From Streptomyces tendae (GTDB taxonomy: Bacteria > Actinomycetota > Actinomycetes > Streptomycetales > Streptomycetaceae): DNA of 64,000 nt. Below the pieces are notes generated by a model that was not told where the DNA came from, did no database searches, and worked only from the letters and a program-made list of their open reading frames with translations. The stretch lies in NCBI RefSeq assembly GCF_014650435.1, contig NZ_BMUY01000001.1, positions 620,001 to 684,000 on the forward strand, in the 5' to 3' direction. The position numbers and the translations under genes are program-made. Shown in pieces: positions 41,026 through 51,419 of this stretch (position 1 is its first letter; each line of letters starts with the position of its first letter).

Positions 41026-42408
41026 TCAGGCTCCCGTCGGGTCCGCTTCCCGCCGCCCCCTCCACTGCACCGCCAGCACCACCAGACCCACCGCCAGCCA
41101 GATCGCCCCGACCACCTGCGCCGTCCCCGACGCCTCCACGATCACCGCGACCGTGATCGCCGCGCCCAGCACCGGCACCACCAAGTGCCGCCACCAGCTG
41201 ACCGTGTCCCCGCCGCGCCGCACCACGAACCAGCCCACCACGCTCGCGTGCAGCAGCGTGAACGCGGTCAGCGCGCCGACGTCGACCACCGAGACCAGGT
41301 GGTCGAGACCGTCGTCCCGGCGTGCCGCCCACACCGCCGCCGCCATCGTGATCACCGCAGACACCAGCAGCGCCACGCGCGGCACCCCGCCGTCCGTCCG
41401 CGACAGCACCCCCGGCAGCCGCCGGTCCCGGCCCATCGCGAACAGCAGCCGCCCGGCCGCCGCCTGCCCGGCCAGCGCCGCGAACGCCGCGCCGATCGCC
41501 TTGCTCACCGCCACCAGATCGTGCAGCCAGGTGCCCACCGACGCGTCCACGGCGTCGTAGAACGCCGAGCCCTGCCGCTCCGGCTCGGCCGCAAGCTGAG
41601 CCGACGACACCGGCTCGAGCAGCGCCACCAGGTACGTCTGCGCCACGAACAGCACGCCCGCCAGCGCCAGGCAGAACAGCAACGCCCGTGCGACCTTCGC
41701 CGAACCGCCGGTGACCTCCTCGGCGAACGTGGCGATCGCGTCGAAGCCCAGGTACGACAGCACCGCCACCGACACCGCCCCGACCACCGCCGACAGCGCG
41801 AACGCCCCCTGCGTGCCGTCCCCCGACAGCGGCGACAGCCAGTCGCGCTCCGCCCCGTCCTGCGCAAGGACCACGATGGCCGTGGCCACGAAGACGAGCA
41901 GTACGACGATCTCCATGGCGAGCACCAGGAAGCCCACCCGGGCCGCGGTCCGCACCCCCCACAGGTTCAGCAGCGTCGTGACGACCACCGCGATCGCCGT
42001 CCACACCCACCGCGACACCTCGGGGACCAGCGCTTCCATGGCGATGCCGGAGAACAGGTACGCCACCGCCGGGATGAGGACGTAGTCCAGCATCGCCATC
42101 CACCCGGCGACGAACCCGGCCCCGTTGCCCAGCCCCGCGCGCGCGTAGGCGAACACCGAGCCCGCCTGGGGGACCACCCGCACCATCTGCGCGTAACTGA
42201 ATGCGGTGAACGCCATGGCGACCGTGGCGACCAGGTAGACGAGGGCGACCGCGCCGTGCGACTTGGCGTCCAGCGTGCCGAAGACGCCGACCGGCGCCAT
42301 CGGCGCGATGAACAGCAGGCCGTAGACGACCAGGTCCCTGAAGCCCAGACTGCGCCTGAGCTGGTGCTCACCACCGGCCCCAGGGGCCGTCGTATCCGCC
42401 TGCGACAT
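41026..42408 (-). CDS. APC family amino acid/polyamine permease
   Basis: ATG 42408 (GGCGGAGG upstream) gives 460 residues. About 12 TM helices are visible, with the APC marks L-G-F-R-D-L-V-V-Y-G-L-L-F-I-A-P-M-A-P in helix 1 and S-Y-L-G-F-D-A-I-A-T-F-A-E-E in helix 6 (residues about 215-228). The family imports amino acids or related amines by proton symport. The substrate is not predictable. It is monocistronic, divergent from ispH. Confidence 0.9.
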   Translation of the reverse strand: MSQADTTAPGAGGEHQLRRSLGFRDLVVYGLLFIAPMAPVGVFGTLDAKSHGAVALVYLVATVAMAFTAFSYAQMVRVVPQAGSVFAYARAGLGNGAGFVAGWMAMLDYVLIPAVAYLFSGIAMEALVPEVSRWVWTAIAVVVTTLLNLWGVRTAARVGFLVLAMEIVVLLVFVATAIVVLAQDGAERDWLSPLSGDGTQGAFALSAVVGAVSVAVLSYLGFDAIATFAEEVTGGSAKVARALLFCLALAGVLFVAQTYLVALLEPVSSAQLAAEPERQGSAFYDAVDASVGTWLHDLVAVSKAIGAAFAALAGQAAAGRLLFAMGRDRRLPGVLSRTDGGVPRVALLVSAVITMAAAVWAARRDDGLDHLVSVVDVGALTAFTLLHASVVGWFVVRRGGDTVSWWRHLVVPVLGAAITVAVIVEASGTAQVVGAIWLAVGLVVLAVQWRGRREADPTGA

Positions 42409-42545
42409 CGTGCCTCCGCCAGTGCCTCGGTTCCCGCCCCGGTTTCCGCTTCGGGCCACGCCTCGGAACGTTCCCGCCAGTCTCCCCGGCAACGCCGCAC
42501 CCACGCGATCTCTGACCCGCCGAACGCGGCCTTACGATGGGTGCC

Positions 42546-43553
42546 ATGACTGCTTCGCCTGGCCGCCGTGTCCTGCTCGCCGCCCCCCGTGGCTACTGCG
42601 CGGGTGTGGACCGCGCCGTGATCGCCGTCGAGAAAGCCCTGGAGCAGTACGGGGCTCCGGTGTACGTCCGGCACGAAATCGTCCACAACAAGTACGTCGT
42701 CCAGACCCTGGAGAAGAAGGGCGCGATCTTCGTCGAGCGGACGGAGGAGGTCCCCCCGGGGAACATCGTGATGTTCTCCGCGCACGGCGTGGCCCCCGTC
42801 GTCCACGAGGAGGCCGAGCGCGGGAAGCTCGCCACCATCGACGCCACCTGCCCGCTCGTCACCAAGGTCCACAAGGAAGCCGTCCGCTTCGCGAACGACG
42901 ACTACGACATCCTGCTGATCGGCCACGAGGGCCACGAGGAGGTCATCGGCACCTCCGGCGAGGCCCCCGACCACATCCAGCTCGTCGACGGCCCCGAGGA
43001 CGTCGCGAAGGTCGAGGTCCGCGACCCGTCCAAGGTCGTCTGGCTCTCCCAGACCACGCTCTCCGTCGACGAGACGATGGAGACCGTCGACGCGCTCCAG
43101 GACAAGTTCCCGCAGCTCATCTCCCCGCCGAGCGACGACATCTGCTACGCCACGCAGAACCGCCAGCTCGCGGTGAAGCAGATGGGCGCCGAGGCCGAGC
43201 TGGTGATCGTCGTCGGCTCGCGCAACTCCTCCAACTCCAAGCGCCTCGTCGAGGTCGCCAAGCAGGCCGGCTCCCGCGAGGCGTACCTGGTGGACTTCGC
43301 CGACGAGATCGACGAGTCCTGGCTGGACGGCGTCACCACGGTCGGTGTCACCTCCGGCGCCTCCGTCCCCGACGTCCTGGTCGAGCAGGTCCTGGAGTGG
43401 CTCTCGCGGCGCGGCTTCGAGGACGTGGAGATCGTCAAGGCCGCCGAGGAGTCGATCACCTTCTCACTGCCCAAGGAGCTGCGCCGCGACCTGCGCGAGG
43501 AGGCGGCCTCCCTGGTCGCGGAGCGCGGCGGCTCGGGGACGGCGGGGGACTGA
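42546..43553 (+). CDS. ispH: 4-hydroxy-3-methylbut-2-enyl diphosphate reductase
   Basis: The 335-aa enzyme catalyses the last step of the MEP isoprenoid pathway. Its three 4Fe-4S cysteines are in R-G-Y-C-A-G (Cys18), D-A-T-C-P-L (about 101) and D-I-C-Y-A-T (about 196). H-E-I-V-H-N-K and S-A-H-G-V are also conserved. ATG 42546 is preferred over ATG 42537: a TACGAT hexamer at 42533-42538 sits where a -10 element for a leaderless transcript would be and overlaps the upstream ATG. No ribosome site is visible. Confidence 0.95.
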   Translation: MTASPGRRVLLAAPRGYCAGVDRAVIAVEKALEQYGAPVYVRHEIVHNKYVVQTLEKKGAIFVERTEEVPPGNIVMFSAHGVAPVVHEEAERGKLATIDATCPLVTKVHKEAVRFANDDYDILLIGHEGHEEVIGTSGEAPDHIQLVDGPEDVAKVEVRDPSKVVWLSQTTLSVDETMETVDALQDKFPQLISPPSDDICYATQNRQLAVKQMGAEAELVIVVGSRNSSNSKRLVEVAKQAGSREAYLVDFADEIDESWLDGVTTVGVTSGASVPDVLVEQVLEWLSRRGFEDVEIVKAAEESITFSLPKELRRDLREEAASLVAERGGSGTAGD

Positions 43554-43621
43554 CCGGCCGGGACCTGACCGGCTGGGGCACCGCTTGGGTGACTGTCAGT
43601 CGTCCGTCGTAACGTAGGGCC

Positions 43622-44362
43622 ATGCAGATCTTCGGCGTGGACATCGGCGGATCCGGGATCAAGGGCGCCCCTGTGGACCTCGACAGGGGCGACCTGGCCC
43701 AGGAGCGCTGCAAGGTGCTGACCCCGCACCCGGCGACCCCCGACGGCGTGGCCGACGGGGTCAAGGAGGTCGTCGAGCACTTCGGCTGGACCGGCCCGGT
43801 CGGCCTCACCTTCCCCGGTGTCGTGACGGGCGGCGCGACGGTGCGCACCGCGGCCAACGTCGACAAGAGCTGGGTCGACACCGACGCGCGCGCCCTGTTC
43901 GCCGAGCGGCTGGGCGGGCTGGACGTGACAGTGGTCAACGACGCGGACGCGGCCGGCGTGGCCGAGATGCACTTCGGCGCCGGGCGCGGCCGCAAGGGCA
44001 CGGTCATCCTGCTCACCTTCGGCACCGGCATCGGCAGCGCGGTGTTCACCGACGGGGTCCTGGTCCCCAACACCGAGCTGGGCCATCTGGAGCTGGAGGG
44101 CCACGACGCGGAGAAGCGGGCCTCCAGCAAGGTCAAGGACGACCACGACATGTCCTGGGAGCACTGGGCCCACCGCGTCCAGAAGTACCTCGCCCACGTC
44201 GAGATGCTGTTCTCGCCCGAGCTGTTCATCATCGGCGGCGGCGTCAGCCGCAAGTCCCACAAGTTCCTGCCCCACATCGAGGGCATCCGCGCGGAGATCG
44301 TCCCCGCCCAGCTCCAGAACAACGCGGGGATCGTGGGAGCGGCGATGCGCGCGGCGGGCTGA
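43622..44362 (+). CDS. ppgK: Polyphosphate glucokinase
   Basis: The 246-aa ROK-type kinase has [12 protein letters not shown] at 5-16 (phosphate 1), V-N-D-A-D-A-A-G near 105-112 with catalytic Asp, [10 protein letters not shown] near 133-142 and the C-terminal F-I-I-G-G-G-V-S. Short length and sequence agree with actinobacterial PPGK, which phosphorylates glucose with polyphosphate or ATP. TAACGT at 43610-43615 could be the -10 of a leaderless transcript. It follows ispH by 68 bp. Confidence 0.93.
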   Translation: MQIFGVDIGGSGIKGAPVDLDRGDLAQERCKVLTPHPATPDGVADGVKEVVEHFGWTGPVGLTFPGVVTGGATVRTAANVDKSWVDTDARALFAERLGGLDVTVVNDADAAGVAEMHFGAGRGRKGTVILLTFGTGIGSAVFTDGVLVPNTELGHLELEGHDAEKRASSKVKDDHDMSWEHWAHRVQKYLAHVEMLFSPELFIIGGGVSRKSHKFLPHIEGIRAEIVPAQLQNNAGIVGAAMRAAG

Positions 44363-44435
44363 GCGGGGGGCGTGATCGGGCCGGGCCCAGTCCGAACGGG
44401 GCCGGTCAGACCGCGGGGGCGTGCGAGCGGGTGGC

Positions 44436-45041
44436 TCAGGCGGCCGGGGGCCGGTTGCGGGCGGCGGCCCGTCGCCGTACCAGGCGGATCCGGCGCACGA
44501 TCACGGCCGACCCGGCGACCAGCGTCCCGCCGTACAGCCACCCGGCCTCGGTGGCCAGCGCGGTGACCAGCCCCATCAACCGTCCGCCGAGACCGTCCCC
44601 GCTCTCCGCCACGGGCACCAGGCCCACGGCGAAGGCGATCGGCACGACGACGGGTGCGGTCAGCAGGTCGCCCCGGCGCACCCAGAGCGCGGTGAGCAGG
44701 CTCACCGGCACGAACAGCACCCCGTACACGGTCAGGGACGCACCGAAGAGCAGCCCGTCCAGGAAGCCGAGCAGGGTCATCACGGCAGCGCAGAACAGAC
44801 CACTGCCGAGCCCGGTCAACCGCGGATTGGGCATCCCCCGCAGGGCACGTACGACCCGGGCCACCGGCGAACCCGCTCCCGGAGCCGGACGCGCCGGTTG
44901 CACGGGCCGGCCCACCGGCCGCCCGGCCGCCCGGCCCACCGGCGGCCGCGCGGCAGCGGCCCCGCCGCGCCCCTGGGCGGGCAGCGGCGCCCCGCTTCGT
45001 CGCGGTCCGTACTGGGCAGGTCGCGTCCTGTGTTGCTCCAC
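44436..45041 (-). CDS. DUF6542-type membrane protein
   Basis: The 201-aa protein has a long Arg/Pro/Gly-rich disordered N-terminus (about 65 residues). Four TM helices follow ([15 protein letters not shown] and [13 protein letters not shown] among them), then a basic C-terminus. The opening [10 protein letters not shown] before helix 1 is the conserved start of the DUF6542 region in streptomycetes. The function is unknown. It is convergent with ppgK and divergent from ychF. Confidence 0.78.
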   Translation of the reverse strand: MEQHRTRPAQYGPRRSGAPLPAQGRGGAAAARPPVGRAAGRPVGRPVQPARPAPGAGSPVARVVRALRGMPNPRLTGLGSGLFCAAVMTLLGFLDGLLFGASLTVYGVLFVPVSLLTALWVRRGDLLTAPVVVPIAFAVGLVPVAESGDGLGGRLMGLVTALATEAGWLYGGTLVAGSAVIVRRIRLVRRRAAARNRPPAA

Positions 45042-45226
45042 TGGACCAACTTAGGTCGGTTTATGTGCCGAATAGGCCGACAGACACGCCGCCGGGCGTG
45101 TCTTGGCCAAGCGTTCGACTCCGCGCGGGTCCGGTACGGCACACCCCGTAGACTGGTGGATCGGCCCATGCCTGGCCCGCCCCATCCCACCCGCCCCTCC
45201 GCATCTCACGTACGGGAAGTCGCAAC

Positions 45227-46315
<1,089 letters not shown>

Positions 46316-46326
46316 TACGTCCGGCG

Positions 46327-46368
46327 AAAGGCCGTCTGACCTGCGACGGAGCGGGTTGGGCGGCCTTT
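46327..46368 (+). terminator. Weak terminator after ychF
   Basis: AAAGGCCG (46327-46334) pairs with CGGCCTTT (46361-46368) around a 26-nt loop, 12 bp after the stop. Confidence 0.5.
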
Positions 46369-46492
46369 GCTGTCCGCACCGGGTCCGCAGCGCGGTGGTC
46401 CACGTCCCCGATATGGCTTTGCCTTCTTCGGCTGCCGATCGGTCCGAGGGCTGGAGGTGACACGGTGGGAGTGGGTCGCTAACGTCTGTGTT

Positions 46493-46510
46493 ACTAACGT
46501 TGTCGTTAGT
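46493..46510. promoter_or_regulatory. Orphan operator palindrome ACTAACG-TTGT-CGTTAGT
   Basis: It is a perfect 7-bp inverted repeat, with a further CTAACG at 46479-46484. It lies just before GGAGG and an ATG (46529) that opens only 14 codons. It looks like the promoter and start of a regulated gene whose body has been deleted. Confidence 0.5.
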
Positions 46511-46528
46511 GACATGGAGGTAGTCGGC

Positions 46529-47221
46529 ATGGCGGACTTCGTGCCGCGCTGGTCACCGGCGGTCTGCCGCTGATCTGCGCGGAGTGGCCGCCGGGCGCGG
46601 GAGTGTGGGACTTCCTCGGGGAGGCGCTCAGCGATCCGGTCTCGGCCCTGCTGGTGTCGGCCGAGCGCTCGCTGGCTGCCGAATTTCCGCCTCAGGCCCA
46701 GGCGCGTACGGTGCTGGCGGCCATCGGCAGTGGCGAGCGGACCTTCACCAACATCGCCCGCGCGGCCGGCGGAATCGGGGCGACGCCGCTTCAGCGAGCG
46801 CTGGAGCTGCTCGCCGAGAAGCGGGTCATTGCGGCGGAGCTGCCCGTGTCGCTGCGTCCGTCCAAGGACCGTCGCTACCGGGTGGCGGATCCTTACCTGC
46901 GGTTCTGGCTGCACTTGCTCGGCCCGTCCATGGAGGAGATCGAGCGCGGACGAGGTGATCTGACTCTGGCCCGGATCCGGGACAGCTGGACCAGCTGGCG
47001 CGGCCGGGCGATCGAACCGCTCATCCGCGAGGCACTGGTGCGCGTACTGCCCGACGACCGGCTACCCGCGGCCCCCGCGGTGGGCGGCTACTGGACCCGC
47101 ACCAACGACGTCGAGATCGATGCCCCTTCCGGTGGTGGCGGTCTCGCGCAGCGGCGTGGACTCCCCGGGCCTCGACGCCGCGTACGGCCCCGGCGATCTG
47201 CTCACCGCCTGGCCGTTGTGA
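46529..47221 (+). pseudogene. Remnant of an AAA-type ATPase with DUF234 domain
   Basis: The frame containing V-T-G-G-L-P-L-I-C-A-E-W-P (about 46550-46590) through R-Y-R-V-A-D-P-Y-L-R-F-W-L-H (about 46877-46918) to G-G-Y-W-T-R-T-N-D-V-E-I-D (about 47083-47121) is the C-terminal half of the archaeal-type ATPase/DUF234 family common in Streptomyces. The ATPase domain is missing. After E-I-D the sense continues in another frame as L-P-V-V-A-V-S-R-S-G-V-D, ending D-L-L-T-A-W-P-L at 47221, so a block of about 50 residues is deleted together with a frameshift. An unrelated promoter, ribosome site and start sit at its 5' edge. Confidence 0.75.
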
Positions 47222-47246
47222 GCGGCGGACTACGGTGAGGGGCGTG

Positions 47247-50156
47247 TCACCGCGCCGGTGCCGGGTTCGGCAGGGTGTTGTCGAGCGCGTCGCGCAGTTG
47301 GGCGCGGGTGGTGATGCCGAGCTTGGGGAAGACGCGGTAGAGGTGGGAGCCGACCGTGCGGGGGGAGAGGAACAACTTCTCGCCGATCTCGCGGTTCGTC
47401 AGGCCGCGGGCCGCGAGCCGGACGATCTGTTGCTGTTGCGGGGTGAGTCGGGTGAGTGCGCCGGGTGCGACGCCGTTCGCCTCGATGCCGGCGGCCCGGA
47501 GTTCCGCCTTCGCGCGTTCGATCCAGGGGCGGGCGCCGAGCCGGCGGAACGTGTCGAGGGCTTCGGTCAGCAGCGGGCGGGCCTCCGCGATACGGCGTCG
47601 GCGGCGCAGCCACTCTCCGTAGTCCAGCCGGGTCTGCGCCCGCTCGAAGGGCCACTGCTCGCCCGCTTCGTCCGCCAGCGCCGCCCGGAAGTGCCGTTCG
47701 GTGTGCTCCGGTTCGGCGAGCAGGGCGCGGCTTCGTTCGACCAGGGAGGAGACGCGTGCCGTCAGGCCGGTGCCCAGGTGCCGTGCCGATCGCTCCAGTA
47801 GGACCGCGGCGGATTCGCGCCGGTCCCGGCGGACGGCCGCCGCGGCGAGTTCGGCCAGGACGGTGTGGGAGACGTGGTAGTGGACCGGGGCGCCGTCCTC
47901 GGTGAAGGCGGATCGGAACCGCGCGTACGCGGTGTCGTAGTCGCCCTCGGCCACCGCGGCCAGCCCCAGGGCGCGGTGGGCGAAGACCGCGACGGAGCGG
48001 CTCTCCAGCGGATCGACGAGGGCCAGGGCCCGCTCGGCGTTCCGGCGTGCCTCGGCCGGGTCACCGAGCAGCGCCAGCACGGTCGCGTCGAGGGCTCGTG
48101 CGCACGCCTCGGCGTGGGCCAGTCCGGCCTGCGAGGCCACCTCCGTGATCTCGGCGGCCACCGTGCGGGCCTCGGCCCAGCGGCCCTGCTCCAGATAGGC
48201 CCAGCCCGCGGCGCAGGCCAGACCGGCCGGCAGCGGACCGAGGGCCTGCCAGCGGCCGAACGCCTCGTCGAAGGTCGCGGCGGCCAGCGTGGTCCGGTCG
48301 AGGAGCCAGGCCACGACGGCGAGGGCGGTCAGGGAACCGGCGTCGTCCCCGGCCGCGGCGATCAGCCGGGGCAGCGCCGGGGCCAGGGACGCTCCCGCAC
48401 CGGTCGGATCGGAGACGGCCAGGGTCCAGGCGCGCAGCGCACCACCCGCGGGCGAGTCCGGCACCTGGGAGAGCAGGGCCTCGATGCGCTGCCGCTGGGA
48501 CTCCTCGCCCGAGTAGTAGCGGACCACCGCCGCCGCGGCGAGCGCGTCCAGCAGGTGGGGCGACCGGGCGTCCGCCGCCTCCCCGGCGATGCGCGACAGC
48601 AGCGCGAAGGCGGCCGTGTGGTGCGCACCCACGGTCATGAGCTGCCCCGTCGCCAGCGCGGCCCGGCTGAGCAGCGCCGGGTCGTCGGTGCGCTTCCGTA
48701 CCTCGGCGGCCAGGTGTTCCACCCAGCCGAGCTGGCCGGTGAGGACGGCCGTGCCCGCGGCGTCGGCCAGCAGCCGCGCCTGGTCAGCGCGGCGCGGGCT
48801 CAGTTGCGCGGCGCGCTCCAAGGCGGCGGCAGCGGCCGCGTGGCCGCCCCGGCGCCGGGCCCGGCCGGCGGATTCCACGAGGGCCGCCGACACCTGCGCG
48901 TCGGGCCGCACGGTCGCGGCGGCGAGGTGCCAGGCGCGCCGGTCGGGTTCCTCGCCCAGCAGCCGTGCCAGGGCCAGGTGTGCACGTCTGCGCTCCTCGA
49001 AGGGCGCGGCGTGGTAGACCGCCGAGCGGACGAGCGGGTGGCGGAAGGAGACCCCGCCGCTGTCCCGGCGTACGAGACCGGCCCGTTCGGCGGGCGCCCA
49101 CACCGTGTCGGGCGCCTCGGGCAGGCCCCGTGCGGCCGCCGGGGCGTCCGCCGCGTCGGTGGCGGCGAGCAGCAGCAGGGCGTGGCGGGTGGTGTCGGGC
49201 AGGTGCCGCAGGTGCCCCGCGAAGATCCCTTCCAGCCGGTCGGTAACGGGCAGCGGGCCCTCCCGCCCGGCGCCCTTCGGCTGTCCGCTCGCGGCGGCGC
49301 GGGCCAGCTCGACCAGGGCCAGCGGGTTGCCCGCCGCCTCCTGGAGGATCCGGGCCCGGGTGCGGCCGGTGGGCGGCCCCGGCTGCTCGTCGAGCAGTCG
49401 GTTCGCCGCGTCCCCGCTCAGGGGACCGATCGCCAGGCGCTCGTACCCCTTGTCGAACCCGGGCAGCGCGGCCGCGGCGCGCACGCCCATCAGCAGCGTC
49501 ACGGGTTCGCTGTCCATGCGCCGGGCCACGAAGGAGAGCACGTCCAGTGACGCGGGGTCGATCCACTGGGCGTCGTCGACCACCACCAGCAGCGGTGCCG
49601 GTTCCGCGAGATCCGACACCAGGGTCAGCACCGCCAGGCCGACGAGCAGGGCGTCGGAGGGCGCGGCACGGTCGGCCAGCCCCAGAGCGGCCCGGAGCGA
49701 GGAACGCTGCCGTGCGGGCAGTCCGTCCAGGTCACCGAGGACGGGTCGGAGCAGCTGGTGCAGACCGGCGAAGGCGAGATGCTGCTCGGACTCGCTGCCG
49801 ACCGCTCGCAGCACCCGGTGGCCGGCCCCGCGCGTCCGCCGTACGGCGAGGTCGAGCAGGGTGCTCTTGCCGACACCCGGTTCGCCCTCGACGACCAGCA
49901 CCGCGCTGCGAGTCCGGCCGGCGGCGACGCGCCGCATGAGCTCCGCGGTCTCGGTCTCCCGGCCCAGCATGGTCGGGCCGAGGTTGGCGGTCTCGGTCTC
50001 CCGGCCCAGCGCGGTCGGGCCGAGGTCCGTGGTTTCGGTTTCCCGGCCCAGCGCGGTCGGGCCGAGGTCCGCGGTCTCGGTTTCCCGGCTCACCGCGGTC
50101 GGGCCGAGGTCCGTGGCCGGACTCCGGCCCGCTCGAGCGCTTCCACCGTTCGACAC
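47247..50156 (-). CDS. LuxR-family ATP-binding (LAL) transcriptional regulator
   Basis: The protein of about 969 aa has an AAA-type ATPase with Walker A G-E-P-G-V-G-K-S-T near 91-99 and V-V-D-D-A-Q-W-I-D. A long helical TPR-like region follows, then a C-terminal LuxR helix-turn-helix (L-T-P-Q-Q-Q-Q-I-V-R-L-A-A-R-G-L-T-N-R-E-I-G). The length fits the MalT/LAL class. The start is uncertain: GTG 50156 with GGAG five bases upstream is preferred; ATG 50177 is also possible. Four 14-aa repeats precede the ATPase. It probably controls the divergent MBL-esterase pair. Confidence 0.88.
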   Translation of the reverse strand: MSNGGSARAGRSPATDLGPTAVSRETETADLGPTALGRETETTDLGPTALGRETETANLGPTMLGRETETAELMRRVAAGRTRSAVLVVEGEPGVGKSTLLDLAVRRTRGAGHRVLRAVGSESEQHLAFAGLHQLLRPVLGDLDGLPARQRSSLRAALGLADRAAPSDALLVGLAVLTLVSDLAEPAPLLVVVDDAQWIDPASLDVLSFVARRMDSEPVTLLMGVRAAAALPGFDKGYERLAIGPLSGDAANRLLDEQPGPPTGRTRARILQEAAGNPLALVELARAAASGQPKGAGREGPLPVTDRLEGIFAGHLRHLPDTTRHALLLLAATDAADAPAAARGLPEAPDTVWAPAERAGLVRRDSGGVSFRHPLVRSAVYHAAPFEERRRAHLALARLLGEEPDRRAWHLAAATVRPDAQVSAALVESAGRARRRGGHAAAAAALERAAQLSPRRADQARLLADAAGTAVLTGQLGWVEHLAAEVRKRTDDPALLSRAALATGQLMTVGAHHTAAFALLSRIAGEAADARSPHLLDALAAAAVVRYYSGEESQRQRIEALLSQVPDSPAGGALRAWTLAVSDPTGAGASLAPALPRLIAAAGDDAGSLTALAVVAWLLDRTTLAAATFDEAFGRWQALGPLPAGLACAAGWAYLEQGRWAEARTVAAEITEVASQAGLAHAEACARALDATVLALLGDPAEARRNAERALALVDPLESRSVAVFAHRALGLAAVAEGDYDTAYARFRSAFTEDGAPVHYHVSHTVLAELAAAAVRRDRRESAAVLLERSARHLGTGLTARVSSLVERSRALLAEPEHTERHFRAALADEAGEQWPFERAQTRLDYGEWLRRRRRIAEARPLLTEALDTFRRLGARPWIERAKAELRAAGIEANGVAPGALTRLTPQQQQIVRLAARGLTNREIGEKLFLSPRTVGSHLYRVFPKLGITTRAQLRDALDNTLPNPAPAR
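49944..50111 (-). repeat. Four tandem 42-bp (14-aa) repeats in the LAL regulator N-terminus
   Basis: The encoded unit is D-L-G-P-T-A-L-G-R-E-T-E-T-A with variants A-V-S, T and N-L-G-P-T-M. The last copy flows into the true domain start L-G-R-E-T-E-T-A-E-L-M-R-R, so the repeat seems to be a duplication of the first residues of the ATPase domain. Confidence 0.85.
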
Positions 50157-50257
50157 AGCTGCTCCAGGAACTGGCATTTCTCCGACAGTAGCGGGACGGC
50201 GGCGCGGCCGTGGGGCGGGCGGCGGCGGGACCGCCCCGCCACGGTCCCGCACGGCAC

Positions 50258-50280
50258 GGGCCGGCGCAGTACGCCGGCCC
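50258..50280. other. 9-bp perfect hairpin in the LAL/MBL divergent region
   Basis: GGGCCGGCG (50258-50266) pairs with CGCCGGCCC (50272-50280) with a 5-nt loop. It may be an operator for the LAL regulator or a leader structure. Confidence 0.4.
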
Positions 50281-50370
50281 GCCGCAGCCAGGTGCAGTCA
50301 CGTGACGCATACCGCCGCCCCGGCACCGCGACGCACCCTTGCGGAAGAACTGATCGAACTGGAGCGCACC

Positions 50371-51291
50371 ATGGACACCATCACCCTGGGCGACGTCACC
50401 GTGACCCGGGTCCGGGAGTACTACGGTCCCGTCGACCTCACGCCCGAGGCGTTCGTCCCGGACAGCCCGGCTCAGGCGTGGGACACGCACCGTTCCTGGC
50501 TGGTGCCGGACTTCCTGGACGCCGAGACCCGCATCGTCAACACCGCGATCCAGACCTGGGTCCTGCGCAGCGAGGGCCGGACCATCCTGGTCGACACCGG
50601 CGTCGGCAACCACAAGGACCGGCCGTACGCGCCGGTGTGGAGCCGCCTGGACACCGACTTCCTGGGCAATCTCGCCCGCGCCGGGGTGCGCCCCGAGGAC
50701 GTCGACATCGTGATCAACACCCACCTGCACGTCGACCACGTCGGCTGGAACACCTACCTCGACGGGCGGACCTGGGTACCGACCTTCCCCAACGCCACCT
50801 ACCTGATGGCCAAGGCGGACTTCGACTACTGGAACCCGGCCAACGAGATCAAGACCCTGCTCGGCCGCGGCAACCAGAACGTCTTCGAGGACAGCGTCGC
50901 CCCCGTGCACGAGGCCGGTCTCACCCTGCTGTGGGAGGACAGCCACCGGATCGACGCGAACCTGCGCCTCGACCTCGCACCCGGGCACACCCCGGGCTCG
51001 TCCGTGCTGCGGCTGGAGTCCGGTTCCGACCGGGCCCTGTTCGTCGGCGACCTGATGCACAGCCCGATCCAGATCCACGAACCCGACGCCAACAGCTGCT
51101 TCTGCGAGGACCCCGCAGAAGCCCGCGCCACCCGTCACAAGCTCCTGGGCGCGGCGGTCGACAGCAACGCCCTCGTCTTCCCCGCGCACCTCGGCGGCCA
51201 CGGTGCCGCCGAAGTCGTGCGTGCGGGGAGCAAGTTCGCCATCAAGGGCTGGGCGCCGTTCGCCAAGTACACCGAGGCCGAGCAGGCATGA
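50371..51291 (+). CDS. MBL-fold metallo-hydrolase
   Basis: ATG 50371 with GGAG seven bases upstream gives 306 residues. The zinc motif is N-T-H-L-H-V-D-H-V-G (H-x-H-x-D-H, residues about 116-125). Further ligands lie in D-L-A-P-G-H-T-P-G-S and F-V-G-D-L-M-H-S-P. The pattern resembles quorum-quenching lactonases and related hydrolases, but substrate calls in this superfamily are unreliable. Its stop overlaps an ATG (ATGATG at 51288) that may start the esterase. It diverges from the LAL regulator. Confidence 0.88.
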   Translation: MDTITLGDVTVTRVREYYGPVDLTPEAFVPDSPAQAWDTHRSWLVPDFLDAETRIVNTAIQTWVLRSEGRTILVDTGVGNHKDRPYAPVWSRLDTDFLGNLARAGVRPEDVDIVINTHLHVDHVGWNTYLDGRTWVPTFPNATYLMAKADFDYWNPANEIKTLLGRGNQNVFEDSVAPVHEAGLTLLWEDSHRIDANLRLDLAPGHTPGSSVLRLESGSDRALFVGDLMHSPIQIHEPDANSCFCEDPAEARATRHKLLGAAVDSNALVFPAHLGGHGAAEVVRAGSKFAIKGWAPFAKYTEAEQA

Positions 51292-51314
51292 TGCCCGCGC
51301 AAGGCCGGGCGAGC

Positions 51315-51395
51315 CAGACACGCGAGACGGTCACGCGAGACCAGACACGCGAGACGGACACGCGAGACCAGACACGCGAGACGGACACGCGAGAC
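51315..51395. repeat. Three tandem 27-bp repeats between the MBL and esterase genes
   Basis: Each unit is CAGACACGCGAGACGG plus (A/T)CACGCGAGAC, itself two similar half-units. Because 27 is a multiple of three and the frame is open from ATG 51288, the repeats could encode Q-T-R-E-T-D-T-R-D units as an N-terminal extension of the esterase. Confidence 0.8.
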
Positions 51396-51419
51396 GCACC
51401 AGTGAGAAAGACACGCGGC

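Noticed and set aside
46529-46573. 14-codon ORF with a good ribosome site as a functional peptide
   Set aside because: It is better explained as the truncated start of a deleted gene; there are no peptide-processing genes nearby.
49758-51419. Long + strand frame joining antisense LAL sequence to the carboxylesterase
   Set aside because: The upstream part has no start context and lies antisense to a clear LAL gene; only the portion from 51288 or 51420 is credible.
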